NCBI RefSeq assembly: GCF_045291545.1
Contig: NZ_CP149514.1
Span: forward strand, 2,356,001-2,420,000
Reading direction: 5' to 3'
From: Gallaecimonas sp045291545
Lineage (GTDB): Bacteria > Pseudomonadota > Gammaproteobacteria > Enterobacterales > Gallaecimonadaceae
Length of the DNA: 64,000 nt
Positions 53,801 through 62,145 of this stretch are shown here, piece after piece. Position numbers and translations under genes: made by a program. Below the pieces are notes generated by a model. That model saw nothing but the letters and a program-made list of their open reading frames with translations. It had not been told where the DNA came from and did not search any database. Positions within the stretch are counted from its first letter, which is position 1, and each line of letters opens with the position of its first letter.

Positions 53801-56800
53801 ACCATCAGCCGAGAACTGCGGGCCGTCGCCATCTGTGACACTAAAGCTGGTGGCATCACTGTCCTGATCCGTATCACCATCTACAATAGCGATACCAAGA
53901 CTGACCGGGATCGCCGCCAGGTTATTGGCCTGATTATCATCCGCCGCAAAGGACCAGGTGCCATCGCTGTTGATGGTCAGCACGCCACCATCGACACTGA
54001 ATGCGTTGCCGTAACTAAAATCACTACCCAGCTGATAGTCCGTGGAAGCGCCAGAACCAAACTGCCAGCTGACCGTGATCTGCCCGGGGCCATCGGCGCC
54101 ATAACCATGGCTCCAGACGCCCGATAACGCCTCACCTTCTGTGACACTGTTAGCACTGGCACTGACGGAAATGCTCGGTACGTCATCGACGATACTGATG
54201 TCCAGGCTGTCAGTGGCACTGGAGCCGTCGTCATCGGTCACCACCACACTGACACTGTCGGTCACATCACCACCGCTGTGGTCGGCGTTCGTTGTCAGGG
54301 TGTAGCTGTAGCTGATACTGCCACCACTGGCATCGCCACTGAATCCGGTCAGCACCAGGGTGCCATGGGCGGTCGTGATGCTCAGTGGACTGCTGCCCAA
54401 GCTCTGCAGGTCGCTCAGGCTCAAGACCTGACCGCCCACCGTCACGCTTTGCAGGCCATCCACACTGCTGAAACTGAAGCTGCCGCTTTGGGTCAGCGCA
54501 CCGGCATCCGGACTGGTGCCGTCCGCCAGGTTCGCTTCATACACCACCTGCTCGGCCCCTTCACTGTCCAGCCCGGTCAGCGTGACACCGTCGTCGGTGC
54601 CGTTGATCGTCAACGTTAAGGTGGCGCTGCGCTGGTCGCCGTCGGCATCGCTCATGGTGTAGGCAATGCTGAACTGCACCTGCTCGCCACTGGCCATGGC
54701 TTGCACCAGTGCGCTGCTGTTATCCAGCACAAAGCTGTAGCTGCCATCGGGGTTTAAGGTCAGGGTGCCGTAGTTGGCGATACTCGGATCGACACTGCCC
54801 CACCCCACAAAACTCGCCGGTTGGTCAGCATGACCGTCGTCATTGCTCAGCACATTGCCTTGTGCCACTAAGGTGCCGTCTTCGGTGACGCTGCCACTGT
54901 CGTTACTGGCACTCGGTACGTCATCGACGATACTGATGTCCAGGCTGTCAGTGGCACTGGAGCCGTCGTCATCGGTCACCACCACACTGACACTGTCGGT
55001 CACATCACCACCGCTGTGGTCGGCGTTCGTTGTCAGGGTGTAGCTGTAGCTGATACTGCCACCACTGGCATCGCCACTGAATCCGGTCAGCACCAGGGTG
55101 CCATGGGCGGTCGTGATGCTCAGTGGACTGCTGCCCAAGCTCTGCAGGTCGCTCAGGCTCAAGACCTGACCGCCCACCGTCACGCTTTGCAGGCCATCCA
55201 CACTGCTGAAACTGAAGCTGCCGCTTTGGGTCAGCGCACCGGCATCCGGACTGGTGCCGTCCGCCAGGTTCGCTTCATACACCACCTGCTCGGCCCCTTC
55301 ACTGTCCAGCCCGGTCAGCGTGACACCGTCGTCGGTGCCGTTGATCGTCAACGTTAAGGTGGCGCTGCGCTGGTCGCCGTCGGCATCGCTCATGGTGTAG
55401 GCAATGCTGAACTGCACCTGCTCGCCACTGGCCATGGCTTGCACCAGTGCGCTGCTGTTATCCAGCACAAAGCTGTAGCTGCCATCGGGGTTTAAGGTCA
55501 GGGTGCCGTAGTTGGCGATACTCGGATCGACACTGCCCCACCCCACAAAACTCGCCGGTTGGTCAGCATGACCGTCGTCATTGCTCAGCACATTGCCTTG
55601 TGCCACTAAGGTGCCGTCTTCGGTGACGCTGCCACTGTCGTTACTGGCACTCGGTACGTCATCGACGATACTGATGTCCAGGCTGTCAGTGGCACTGGAG
55701 CCGTCGTCATCGGTCACCACCACACTGACACTGTCGGTCACATCACCACCGCTGTGGTCGGCGTTCGTTGTCAGGGTGTAGCTGTAGCTGATACTGCCAC
55801 CACTGGCATCGCCACTGAATCCGGTCAGCACCAGGGTGCCATGGGCGGTCGTGATGCTCAGTGGACTGCTGCCCAAGCTCTGCAGGTCGCTCAGGCTCAA
55901 GACCTGACCGCCCACCGTCACGCTTTGCAGGCCATCCACACTGCTGAAACTGAAGCTGCCGCTTTGGGTCAGCGCACCGGCATCCGGACTGGTGCCGTCC
56001 GCCAGGTTCGCTTCATACACCACCTGCTCGGCCCCTTCACTGTCCAGCCCGGTCAGCGTGACACCGTCGTCGGTGCCGTTGATCGTCAACGTTAAGGTGG
56101 CGGTATCTGTTGCACCCAATTCATCGGTCAGCGTGTAGGTGAAGGTTTCTGTTAAGGTTTCCCCTTCGGCCAACGCCTGAACGACCGGATCGTCGTTATT
56201 GAGTACATAGTTATAGCTGCCATCAGCATTCCAGGTCAGTACCCCGTATTGGCCCTGAACGCTGTTGCCATCACTACCGGCAATACCGCTGACTGACAGC
56301 TGCGCGCCGTTATCCGGATCGCTGTCAACGCCCGCGCCGTCGTTATCAGTGATGAGGTTGCCGCTCGTTTGCAGAACGGTGTCTTCGCTGACACTGCCGC
56401 TATTGGCAGTGGCAATGGGAGCATCATTGGTACCGGTAATGGTCACGGTCAGCGTTGAAGTGCTGGTACCGCCATTACCGTCACTGATTTGGTAGGTGAA
56501 GGTTTCCGTCAGTTGCTCACCCTCAGCCAGTGATTGTGCAGCATCGTTATCGAGCTGGTAGCTGTAGGAACCATCGCTGTTCCAAGTCAGCACCCCATGC
56601 TCACCTTGCACTGTGCCAGTACTGCTACCATCGATCAGGATCACAGCCAATGGATCGCCATCGGCGTCGGTGTCATTGAGCAGGAGGTTGCCCGTCGCCA
56701 GGGTTTGCAGATCTTCTTGTACTGCAGCGCTATCAGGATTGGCGATCGGATCAGTATTACTGGTGGCAATAAAGGCGTCCTGATATTCAGGCGCAGGCCC

Positions 56801-57268
56801 CAAGCTACCCGGATTGCCGGCCGTATCGTAACCAGCCGAGGCGAGCAAGCTGGCACCGGTACGGGTGAGCGACACATAACCGGAATCACCGCCACCACCG
56901 GCCGTGCCGGCAGCAGGAGCGCCCGCTGCCGAAGCCTCAAAGAGCTGAGTCGGGTCCGCACCTTGTAAGATGGCCTGCTGCAGCGCGGCCTGTTCATCAG
57001 TAGTGGCAGGAGCAGTCGTGGCAGTGTGATTAACATCAGCAGCCGAAGCGGCAACCAGCCCCATATCCGGCGTACTGGCATAACTGCTTGAGCCACCGTC
57101 ATCCTGGGCAATAGCAAAGCTGACGCCATCAGAGAACTGTAGCTTGCTACCGGCTTCTACTCTGTCGCCGGGCAGCAATTGCTGCTGCGAGCCATCAGCA
57201 TTGACCAGCCAGACAACCCCTTTGATGTCAGACAGTAAACCTGCGGACTTGACTGTAATTGTGTTCAT
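50801..57268 (-). CDS. lapA: Giant LapA/BpfA-type RTX biofilm adhesin
   Basis: 2155 residues, acidic and almost cysteine-free, as in secreted adhesins. The N-terminal retention module (1-~150) begins MNTITVKSAGLLSDIKGVVW and includes the likely LapG cleavage site FEASAAGAP, SAAG at residues 113-116, cut expected between the two alanines. VCBS/Ig-like repeats fill 160-1030, including 2.6 apparently identical 246-residue units. Further Ig-like domains, a VWA domain with the metal site DTSGS (~1675-1875), and RTX nonapeptides GGFGNDLIFGQGGDDQIHGG near 1990-2030 precede the type I secretion tail. First gene of a seven-gene operon with lapB, C, E, an OmpA lipoprotein, lapG and lapD. The GTG at 57274 is an alternative start; ATG at 57268 has a GAGGTGGG site. 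Confidence 0.96.
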   Translation of the reverse strand: MNTITVKSAGLLSDIKGVVWLVNADGSQQQLLPGDRVEAGSKLQFSDGVSFAIAQDDGGSSSYASTPDMGLVAASAADVNHTATTAPATTDEQAALQQAILQGADPTQLFEASAAGAPAAGTAGGGGDSGYVSLTRTGASLLASAGYDTAGNPGSLGPAPEYQDAFIATSNTDPIANPDSAAVQEDLQTLATGNLLLNDTDADGDPLAVILIDGSSTGTVQGEHGVLTWNSDGSYSYQLDNDAAQSLAEGEQLTETFTYQISDGNGGTSTSTLTVTITGTNDAPIATANSGSVSEDTVLQTSGNLITDNDGAGVDSDPDNGAQLSVSGIAGSDGNSVQGQYGVLTWNADGSYNYVLNNDDPVVQALAEGETLTETFTYTLTDELGATDTATLTLTINGTDDGVTLTGLDSEGAEQVVYEANLADGTSPDAGALTQSGSFSFSSVDGLQSVTVGGQVLSLSDLQSLGSSPLSITTAHGTLVLTGFSGDASGGSISYSYTLTTNADHSGGDVTDSVSVVVTDDDGSSATDSLDISIVDDVPSASNDSGSVTEDGTLVAQGNVLSNDDGHADQPASFVGWGSVDPSIANYGTLTLNPDGSYSFVLDNSSALVQAMASGEQVQFSIAYTMSDADGDQRSATLTLTINGTDDGVTLTGLDSEGAEQVVYEANLADGTSPDAGALTQSGSFSFSSVDGLQSVTVGGQVLSLSDLQSLGSSPLSITTAHGTLVLTGFSGDASGGSISYSYTLTTNADHSGGDVTDSVSVVVTDDDGSSATDSLDISIVDDVPSASNDSGSVTEDGTLVAQGNVLSNDDGHADQPASFVGWGSVDPSIANYGTLTLNPDGSYSFVLDNSSALVQAMASGEQVQFSIAYTMSDADGDQRSATLTLTINGTDDGVTLTGLDSEGAEQVVYEANLADGTSPDAGALTQSGSFSFSSVDGLQSVTVGGQVLSLSDLQSLGSSPLSITTAHGTLVLTGFSGDASGGSISYSYTLTTNADHSGGDVTDSVSVVVTDDDGSSATDSLDISIVDDVPSISVSASANSVTEGEALSGVWSHGYGADGPGQITVSWQFGSGASTDYQLGSDFSYGNAFSVDGGVLTINSDGTWSFAADDNQANNLAAIPVSLGIAIVDGDTDQDSDATSFSVTDGDGPQFSADGISLQLDDDLLVDGIAGNEHSSDTLSIVTGSDALSSVMFVDPSSITVTESGNLLDIVWSMDGAELVGSQGGEEVLRLSLNWSGTSATVTATLVSPLAHADPNSEDNITINGIQVSVADSDGDTDTALVQLTINDDVPTLAISDFTVDNAAGHYTGTWSVDSGADGFSLDTANPINSPAGINISLLTDLGDSVTTTREDLYSGGQYQGELLTVLYDDGTQTPQTFFTLLLKPDGTYDFHLVTPNPSTVEASDFTGANGGNNTALWAEEILLAKSTNVNLDTDIRFTSPDGTVNSSVPGIGVANNFLNSGQSLFVAYFDGQSDSNNDLLADSGDGDASTHPTDTKAIQEASFTFAVQGGGSASLQVTLLDANGDPLLDGNNHPIVFNYTGIADGGTINVVVPDGIAGFYGVEISNIGDAGVRVAGTSTFNEILPSDQLIDFHVDVVDGDGDSTGSDFSVTIDAHEGTSDILVGDNGNDVVGSATPFVIGDGSGNIDGANGSDVLVGDSGGVNVIYVPGTNYNISLLIDTSGSMTTNSGTDDLSRMDLAKEALVSLANELKDHDGTVNVRLIPFASTLGAAVTVMGLSSSNVQQLLDAIDNLYANGSTNYEAALNDAVSWFNSMVSGGYDAAHNYVNLSFFLTDGNPTVYGNNEGPGGSTDYAVMSHSVDAASPLINGAGLLTGENLVHFNAIGIGDNVNNEYLQFFDNTDVTGQDTVYFNTIFGPLGVTGTVGEAEIIHSPQELDAALDDGFTQINPDPTGGDQIMGGWGDDIIFGDVINTDQLSWTNNPAGSHDGAGLQGLIDYLTDLNGTAPSDSDLRNYIQANAMNLNVDGDTRGEGDVIDGGFGNDLIFGQGGDDQIHGGPGNDLIFGGTGADTFIWLANETGTDTIGDFTIGDDHLDLAQLLVGEENGSLDSYLSFTVSNGDTYINIDANGDGSGTDQTIILQGVDVQSLYGSSNADVIQGLLNAGALVVDSGSSTTTTSFSAAQAVADSEQPTHLY
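54174..56102 (-). repeat. Tandem 738-bp repeats in the adhesin gene (2.6 copies)
   Basis: Units begin at 54174, 54912 and 55650; the third runs 453 bases before diverging at 56103. Each unit is 738 bp (246 codons), in frame, and reading the units side by side shows no difference. They encode residues about 389-1032. The DNA-level identity, including third codon positions, indicates recent duplication or gene conversion. Assemblies from short reads may collapse this region. Confidence 0.97.
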
Positions 57269-57274
57269 ACCCAC

Positions 57275-57400
57275 CTCGCTGCGCCAGACTTGCTGGCATG
57301 GTTCTGCGAGACGGCGAGGGTGTTATGTACGTGTTATTATGCTCGTCGTCTGTTTATATTTCGTTAACATAAACAAGCATAGTCAAGAAATTGACGCCTA
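57275..57400 (-). promoter_or_regulatory. Upstream region of the adhesin operon
   Basis: Holds the only plausible promoter of the 14.5-kb operon. It is A+T-rich on the distal side (57340-57400); a TTGACT lies at 57386-57381 and CATAAT at about 57341-57336, but the spacing is not canonical, so a regulated or alternative promoter is likely. A leader of roughly 60-100 bases follows. Confidence 0.35.
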
Positions 57401-57405
57401 GGCAT

Positions 57406-57428
57406 TAAAAAACCGCCCGAAGGCGGAT
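57406..57428 (-). terminator. Terminator after the DUF481 gene
   Basis: CCGCC, loop TTCG (minus strand), GGCGG followed by TTTTTT, five bases past the DUF481 stop on the minus strand. It insulates the adhesin promoter. Confidence 0.85.
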
Positions 57429-57432
57429 TTGC

Positions 57433-58170
57433 CTAAAAACTGTACAGCAATGTGAGGGAAGTCTCAGTATCGGTTTTCGCGGCATCGGCCGGTGCATCTG
57501 AGGTGTACTTGATTCGATAGGACACTTTCATGGCGAGGTTATCCATCACGTTAGCCTGTAACGAGGTCACTGACTCACTGATGGTATTGTGCTGGCTCAG
57601 ACCTATCTCGGTGTTAAGTTCCTGACGAAACAACGCATTGGCTGACACTTTATATTCGAACTTGGCCGCCAGGCGGGCAATTGCGCTGTTCTCAGAGATG
57701 TTGCCATCAACGTCGGCAACATCCAGGCGGTTGTAGCGATAACCCAGACCGGCTGAGGCATCAAAGAAAGAGCCATCCTCTTTTTCCCAGAAGCGGTTAC
57801 CGTAACCGGTCGAGACACTGGCTTGGTAGTTGTAGCCAGAAAAGCGGTCATGGTTGTAGCTACCGCGTACAAACCAGAATTCTTTTTTATTCAGTTTGTA
57901 GTCGCCCTGCGCGGAACCACTATAACGCTCAGCCGTTGTCTGTTGATCAGACTTGGTGTAAAGCGACTCCACTGTGTAATTATTACGCCACTGTTCCAGG
58001 TTCTGGGTAACGTGCAGGCGAGCTTTCACATTTGTGGATTGTGAGTTACCGGTTGTCACCAATGCCCCCAGCTCCGCTTCCCCTTTCCAGACTTTCTTGG
58101 GCGCTTCGCCAGCCAGGGCCGGCTGGGCCGCCAGCAATGCCAGCGCGCTCAGGCTCAGTTTCAGTTTCAT
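57433..58170 (-). CDS. DUF481 outer-membrane beta-barrel protein (YdiY-like)
   Basis: 245 residues. Signal peptide MKLKLSLSALALLAAQPALA, then the DUF481 start KKVWKGEAELGALVTTGNSQSTNVKARLHVTQNLEQWRNNYTVESLYTKSDQQTTAERYSGSAQGDY. Alternating strands with Tyr/Trp girdles (FWFVRGSYNHDRFSGYNYQ, GLGYRYNRL) end in LTLLYSF with the C-terminal aromatic. Members are salt-induced outer-membrane proteins of unknown role. GGAGAG site at the chosen start. Downstream of the thioredoxin/NHL gene (53-base gap), in the same direction. Confidence 0.92.
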   Translation of the reverse strand: MKLKLSLSALALLAAQPALAGEAPKKVWKGEAELGALVTTGNSQSTNVKARLHVTQNLEQWRNNYTVESLYTKSDQQTTAERYSGSAQGDYKLNKKEFWFVRGSYNHDRFSGYNYQASVSTGYGNRFWEKEDGSFFDASAGLGYRYNRLDVADVDGNISENSAIARLAAKFEYKVSANALFRQELNTEIGLSQHNTISESVTSLQANVMDNLAMKVSYRIKYTSDAPADAAKTDTETSLTLLYSF

Positions 58171-58223
58171 CCATCTCTCCTTTGAAAAAAGCGGGCAAAG
58201 TTTGCCTGAGCCAGCCACTAAAC

Positions 58224-59690
58224 TCAAAATTTCAGCAGTAAGGGCGAGACGGTTCCCTTGAGCGGATCAACCCATACCACACGGTTGTGATTGGTATCAG
58301 CAACCAGTAACCGCTGCCCCACTTTTACCAAGCCACCGGGTTCGTTGAGGCTATCTTTGGGCAATGTCACAGTGCTGACTTGCTGGCTTTGCAGGTTAAT
58401 AAAGCGCAACACGTCATTGTAGGTATCCGCGACGACCAGCCGCTGAGAGTCCCAGCGCACCACCCCCAGCGCATGTTGCAGCAGCGCTTGCTGAAAGCTG
58501 CCGTCTTTGAGGCCAAAGTCAAACAGCCCCTGGCCGACGAGGGTATGCACCCTTTGTTTTTGCAGATCCAGCTGGCGTATAGCTGACGCTTCCGGATCGG
58601 CAACCCACAATCGCTGTTGGTCAACAAAAAGTCCTGAGGGCTGATTAAAAGAGGCCTCGCTGAAACTGCCATCGGTCAGTGCCTCACGGCCATTACCTGC
58701 CAACACCGACAGCTGCCCCTGTGCTAACTGCCATAGCTGATGACTGCCCGCCATGGCGATCACCAGGCGGCCATCCGTCAAGAACGCCAAGGCCCAAGGC
58801 GAGCGTAGCGCTGTTTTTCGGGCTGGCCCACCGGTACTTAGAAACTGTCCCAGTTGGCCGGTACCGGCCACCGTGCTGACCTGAAAATTTCGCAGGTCGA
58901 TGCGGCGGATCAGGTTGTTCCCCGTATCCGCTACCCACAAGGCCTGGTTATGAAAGACCATGCCCTGGGGCGACGAAAAGCAGGCTTTTGCCGCCGCCCC
59001 ATCACTAGCACAGGCCCGCCCGGAGCCGACAATCTGAACCACCTTGCCGCTGGGCCGGGCCAAAACAATACGATTATGGCCAGTGTCAGCAATAGCCAGC
59101 AGGTCACCACGGGCGGCTACTTTTCCTGGCGCAGCCAGTGGCGTATCGGCAAAACGCACCAATTGCAGTGGCAGCGGTGTAGTGTTGATTTGCCCTTTAA
59201 ACTCTTGCAGTAATGCTGCCACCACCTTGTCCAGCAGCGCATACTGCCCTTCACCAGATGTCTTACCTACCACCCGGCCGTCCGGTGTCAGGATCACAAA
59301 CGTCGGCCAGGCATTAACACCATATTGCTGCCACAGGGTGAAGTTCACATCGTTGGCCACGGGGTGTTCTATGCCATAACGGGCAACAATGTGGCGCAGC
59401 GTCGACAAGTGCCGCTCATTGGCAAACTTGGGGGAATGCACGGAAATAATGGCCAGTTGGTTGCCATATTTGTGCTCCAGCTTTTTCAAATCGGGCAGCA
59501 CATGCATGCAGTTGACGCAGCCATACGTCCAGAAATCGAGGATCACGACCTTACCGCGTAGGCTTTGCAGGGTCAGCGGCTTGGCCACATTCAGCCACTG
59601 TAATTCCGGGCCAAAGGGCACCGCTCGCTCACGGTAAGCCCCTTGTGCGTTAAACATGATAAGAGACAACACCAGCAGTATCAGACGCAT
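58224..59690 (-). CDS. Thioredoxin-like/NHL-repeat exported protein
   Basis: 488 residues. Signal peptide MRLILLVLSLIMFNAQGA, a TlpA-like thioredoxin domain with the CVNC motif (VVILDFWTYGCVNCMHVLPDLKKLEHKY), followed by about five NHL/beta-propeller repeats (DTGHNRIVLARPSG, DTGNNLIRRIDLRNFQVSTVAGTG, DPEASAIRQLDLQKQRVHTLVG, DTYNDVLRFINLQSQQVSTV, DTNHNRVVWVDPLKG). The architecture is that of NHLRC2-like proteins, whose role is not established. It likely acts in the periplasm. GGAGG site upstream. Probably an operon with the DUF481 gene. Confidence 0.93.
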   Translation of the reverse strand: MRLILLVLSLIMFNAQGAYRERAVPFGPELQWLNVAKPLTLQSLRGKVVILDFWTYGCVNCMHVLPDLKKLEHKYGNQLAIISVHSPKFANERHLSTLRHIVARYGIEHPVANDVNFTLWQQYGVNAWPTFVILTPDGRVVGKTSGEGQYALLDKVVAALLQEFKGQINTTPLPLQLVRFADTPLAAPGKVAARGDLLAIADTGHNRIVLARPSGKVVQIVGSGRACASDGAAAKACFSSPQGMVFHNQALWVADTGNNLIRRIDLRNFQVSTVAGTGQLGQFLSTGGPARKTALRSPWALAFLTDGRLVIAMAGSHQLWQLAQGQLSVLAGNGREALTDGSFSEASFNQPSGLFVDQQRLWVADPEASAIRQLDLQKQRVHTLVGQGLFDFGLKDGSFQQALLQHALGVVRWDSQRLVVADTYNDVLRFINLQSQQVSTVTLPKDSLNEPGGLVKVGQRLLVADTNHNRVVWVDPLKGTVSPLLLKF

Positions 59691-59741
59691 AACAACCTCC
59701 TCCGTTAGCCATAGGACCGGCAGCACAGAAAAGATCATTCA

Positions 59742-59770
59742 CAAAAAAGCGGCCACTGGGGCCGCTTGTT
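59742..59770 (-). terminator. Terminator of the tkt-epd-pgk-fba operon
   Basis: On the minus strand GCGGCC, loop CCAGT, GGCCGC, then TTTTTT, a few bases past the fba stop. Confidence 0.9.
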
Positions 59771-59772
59771 GT

Positions 59773-60837
59773 TCAGTTCACTTTTGGCGCCAGCTCACCG
59801 GCTTCATAGCGTTCGGCCATGGCGTCCAGTGACACAGGTTTGATTTTTGAAGCCTGACCGGCAGCACCGAAGGCGTCATAGCGGGCAATACAGATATCGC
59901 GCATCGCCGCTGTACTGGCCTGGAGGAATTTGCGTGGGTCGAAGTCACGGGGGTTCCCGGCCAGGAAACGGCGCACAGCACCGGTAGACGCCAGGCGCAG
60001 GTCGGTATCAATGTTGACCTTACGCACACCGTGCTTGATACCTTCAACAATTTCTTCCACCGGCACCCCATAGGTTTCCGGCATGTCACCACCAAACTCA
60101 TTGATCACTTTCAGCCACTCCTGCGGTACCGAGGAGGAGCCGTGCATCACCAGGTGGGTATCCGGAATACGCTGGTGAATGGCCTTGATGCGGTCAATGG
60201 CCAGAATGTCCCCTGACGGCGGACGGCTGAATTTATAGGCGCCATGGCTGGTGCCGATGGCAATCGCCAGAGCATCCACAGCAGTCAGTTTGACAAACTG
60301 TGCCGCTTCTTCCGGGTCAGTCAACAGCTGGCTGTGATCCAGGGTGCCCTCGGCACCAATGCCGTCTTCCTCACCGGCCTGGCCAGTTTCCAGACTGCCC
60401 AGGCAACCCAGTTCACCTTCGACCGAAACACCACAGGCATGAGCCATGGCAACAGTACGTTGCGTAACCTCGACGTTGTAGTCCCAATCCGCCGGCGTTT
60501 TGCCGTCTTCTTTCAAGGAGCCGTCCATCATCACCGAAGAGAAGCCCAATTGAATGGAACGCTGGCACACTGCCGGGCTGGTGCCATGATCCTGGTGCAT
60601 ACACACCGGGATATGCGGGAATTCCTCAATTGCCGCCAAAATCAGATGCCGCAAGAAAGGCGCACCTGCATATTTACGGGCGCCGGCAGAAGCCTGCACG
60701 ATCACCGGCGCGTCCATTTTGTCGGCCGCTTCCATAATCGCGCGCATTTGCTCCAGGTTGTTGACGTTAAATGCCGGCACACCGTAACCATGCTCAGCAG
60801 CGTGATCCAGCATCTGACGCAATGAAATCAGGGCCAT
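59773..60837 (-). CDS. fba: Fructose-bisphosphate aldolase, class II
   Basis: 354 residues; class II, Calvin-cycle (CbbA/Fba) subtype, zinc-dependent. Cleaves fructose 1,6-bisphosphate to DHAP and GAP. Seen: GYGVPAFNVNNLEQMRAIMEAA, the metal-ligand VCMHQDHGTSP, SVMMDGSLKEDGKTPADWDYNV, TSHGAYKF, VMHGSSSVPQEW and KVNIDTDLRLAST. Last gene of the operon; separated from pgk by a perfect 14-bp hairpin. Confidence 0.97.
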   Translation of the reverse strand: MALISLRQMLDHAAEHGYGVPAFNVNNLEQMRAIMEAADKMDAPVIVQASAGARKYAGAPFLRHLILAAIEEFPHIPVCMHQDHGTSPAVCQRSIQLGFSSVMMDGSLKEDGKTPADWDYNVEVTQRTVAMAHACGVSVEGELGCLGSLETGQAGEEDGIGAEGTLDHSQLLTDPEEAAQFVKLTAVDALAIAIGTSHGAYKFSRPPSGDILAIDRIKAIHQRIPDTHLVMHGSSSVPQEWLKVINEFGGDMPETYGVPVEEIVEGIKHGVRKVNIDTDLRLASTGAVRRFLAGNPRDFDPRKFLQASTAAMRDICIARYDAFGAAGQASKIKPVSLDAMAERYEAGELAPKVN

Positions 60838-60906
60838 ATAGGGTATCTCCTTGTTGGGTGGACGCTATCTGCGCCTCTTTATATGAAATCGTTTCGATAA
60901 GTTTAT

Positions 60907-60940
60907 CAAAGCAAGGCGGCTCGCTGGCCGCCTTGCTTTG
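60907..60940. other. Intercistronic hairpin between pgk and fba
   Basis: Arms CAAAGCAAGGCGGC (60907-60920) and GCCGCCTTGCTTTG (60927-60940) around a 6-base loop: a 14-bp perfect stem. No long T-run follows on the minus strand, so it probably acts in mRNA processing or attenuation. Adjacent at 60885-60895 is GAAATCGTTTC, a weak LacI-like palindrome. Confidence 0.7.
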
Positions 60941-60957
60941 ACGTTGTCAGTTTCCGC

Positions 60958-62115
60958 TCAGCCGCGGCTTTCCAGCATCGCCACCGCAGGCAGCGTTTTG
61001 CCTTCAACAAACTCCAAAAAGGCACCACCACCGGTTGAGATGTAAGACACCTGCGCCTTCACCCCGTATTTATCGATCGCCGCCAGGGTATCGCCGCCTC
61101 CGGCGATGGAGAAGGCATCGGAATTAGCAATAGCCTCGGCCAGCACTTGTGTGCCCTTACCGAACTGATCAAATTCAAATACCCCTACCGGGCCATTCCA
61201 GAGAATAGTACCGGCGGATGTCAGCAGTGTGGCAAGCTCAGCGGCACTGGCCGGGCCAATATCGAGGATCATGTCGTCATCAGCCACCTCATCCACGGCT
61301 TTCACTGTCGCTTCGGCATCCTCGGCAAACGCCTTGGCGACAACCACATCGGTAGGCAGCGGGATCGTCACTTTCGCCATTAACGTCTTAGCGGTGGAGA
61401 TCAGATCGGCTTCATGCAACGATTTACCCATCGGCTTACCCGCTGCCGCCAGGAAGGTATTGGCAATACCGCCACCAACGATGACTTGGTCGCAGATATC
61501 AGCCAAGCTGTTCAGCACATCCAGTTTGGTCGATACCTTGGAGCCCGCAACAATGGCAACCAAAGGCCGCTTCGGTGCTTTCAGAGCTTTGCCCAAGGCG
61601 TCCAGTTCAGCGGCCAGCAGCGGCCCGGCACAGGCTACCGGGGCAAACAGCCCGACACCGTGGGTAGAGGCTTGCGCACGGTGCGCAGTACCAAAGGCAT
61701 CCATCACGAATACATCACACAAGGCCGCGTACTGTTTGGCCAGGGCCTCGTCGTCTTTTTTCTCACCCTTGTTGAAGCGGACATTTTCCAGCAACACCAC
61801 TTCACCGGTAGCAGCCTCAACGCCGGCCAGGTAATCGCGTACCAACCGCACTGGCACACCCAGCAAGTCTTGCAGGTAATCCGCAACCGGCTGCAATGAG
61901 CTGGCCTGGTCAAAGGCCCCTTCCTCCGGGCGTCCCAGGTGGCTCATCACCAGCACCTTGGCACCACTGTCCAGCGCCCGCTGAATAGTCGGCAGAGCCG
62001 CCATGATGCGCGCGTCGGAAGTCACCTTGCCGTCTTTAATGGGCACATTGAGATCTTCACGGATCAATACCCGTTTACCTGCCAGATCCAGGTCGGTCAT
62101 CTTGATGACTGCCAT
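60958..62115 (-). CDS. pgk: Phosphoglycerate kinase
   Basis: 385 residues; transfers phosphate from 1,3-bisphosphoglycerate to ADP. MAVIKMTDLDLAGKRVLIREDLNVPIKDGKVTSDARI is nearly the E. coli N-terminus; conserved MSHLGRPEEG, VVLLENVRFNKGEKK, the nucleotide-binding VAGSKVSTKL and VFEFDQFGKGT, and GGGDTLAA are present. It lies 30 bases downstream of epd. Confidence 0.98.
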   Translation of the reverse strand: MAVIKMTDLDLAGKRVLIREDLNVPIKDGKVTSDARIMAALPTIQRALDSGAKVLVMSHLGRPEEGAFDQASSLQPVADYLQDLLGVPVRLVRDYLAGVEAATGEVVLLENVRFNKGEKKDDEALAKQYAALCDVFVMDAFGTAHRAQASTHGVGLFAPVACAGPLLAAELDALGKALKAPKRPLVAIVAGSKVSTKLDVLNSLADICDQVIVGGGIANTFLAAAGKPMGKSLHEADLISTAKTLMAKVTIPLPTDVVVAKAFAEDAEATVKAVDEVADDDMILDIGPASAAELATLLTSAGTILWNGPVGVFEFDQFGKGTQVLAEAIANSDAFSIAGGGDTLAAIDKYGVKAQVSYISTGGGAFLEFVEGKTLPAVAMLESRG

Positions 62116-62145
62116 TATTGTGTCCTCGTCTGTAATTGAAAATGC

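Noticed and set aside
54278..56095. Three identical 113-codon plus-strand ORFs at 738-bp spacing
   Set aside because: They are antisense shadows of the adhesin repeats; spacing and identity follow the repeat unit, and no ribosome-binding site or codon bias supports them.
50801..57268. Possible CRISPR-like array because of regular repeats
   Set aside because: The repeat unit is 738 bp and protein-coding in frame, with no short spacers.
60885..60895. Cra/FruR or LacI-type operator before fba (GAAATCGTTTC)
   Set aside because: The sequence is an odd-length palindrome with one base missing relative to Cra TGAAWCGNTTCA, so it is only suggestive.
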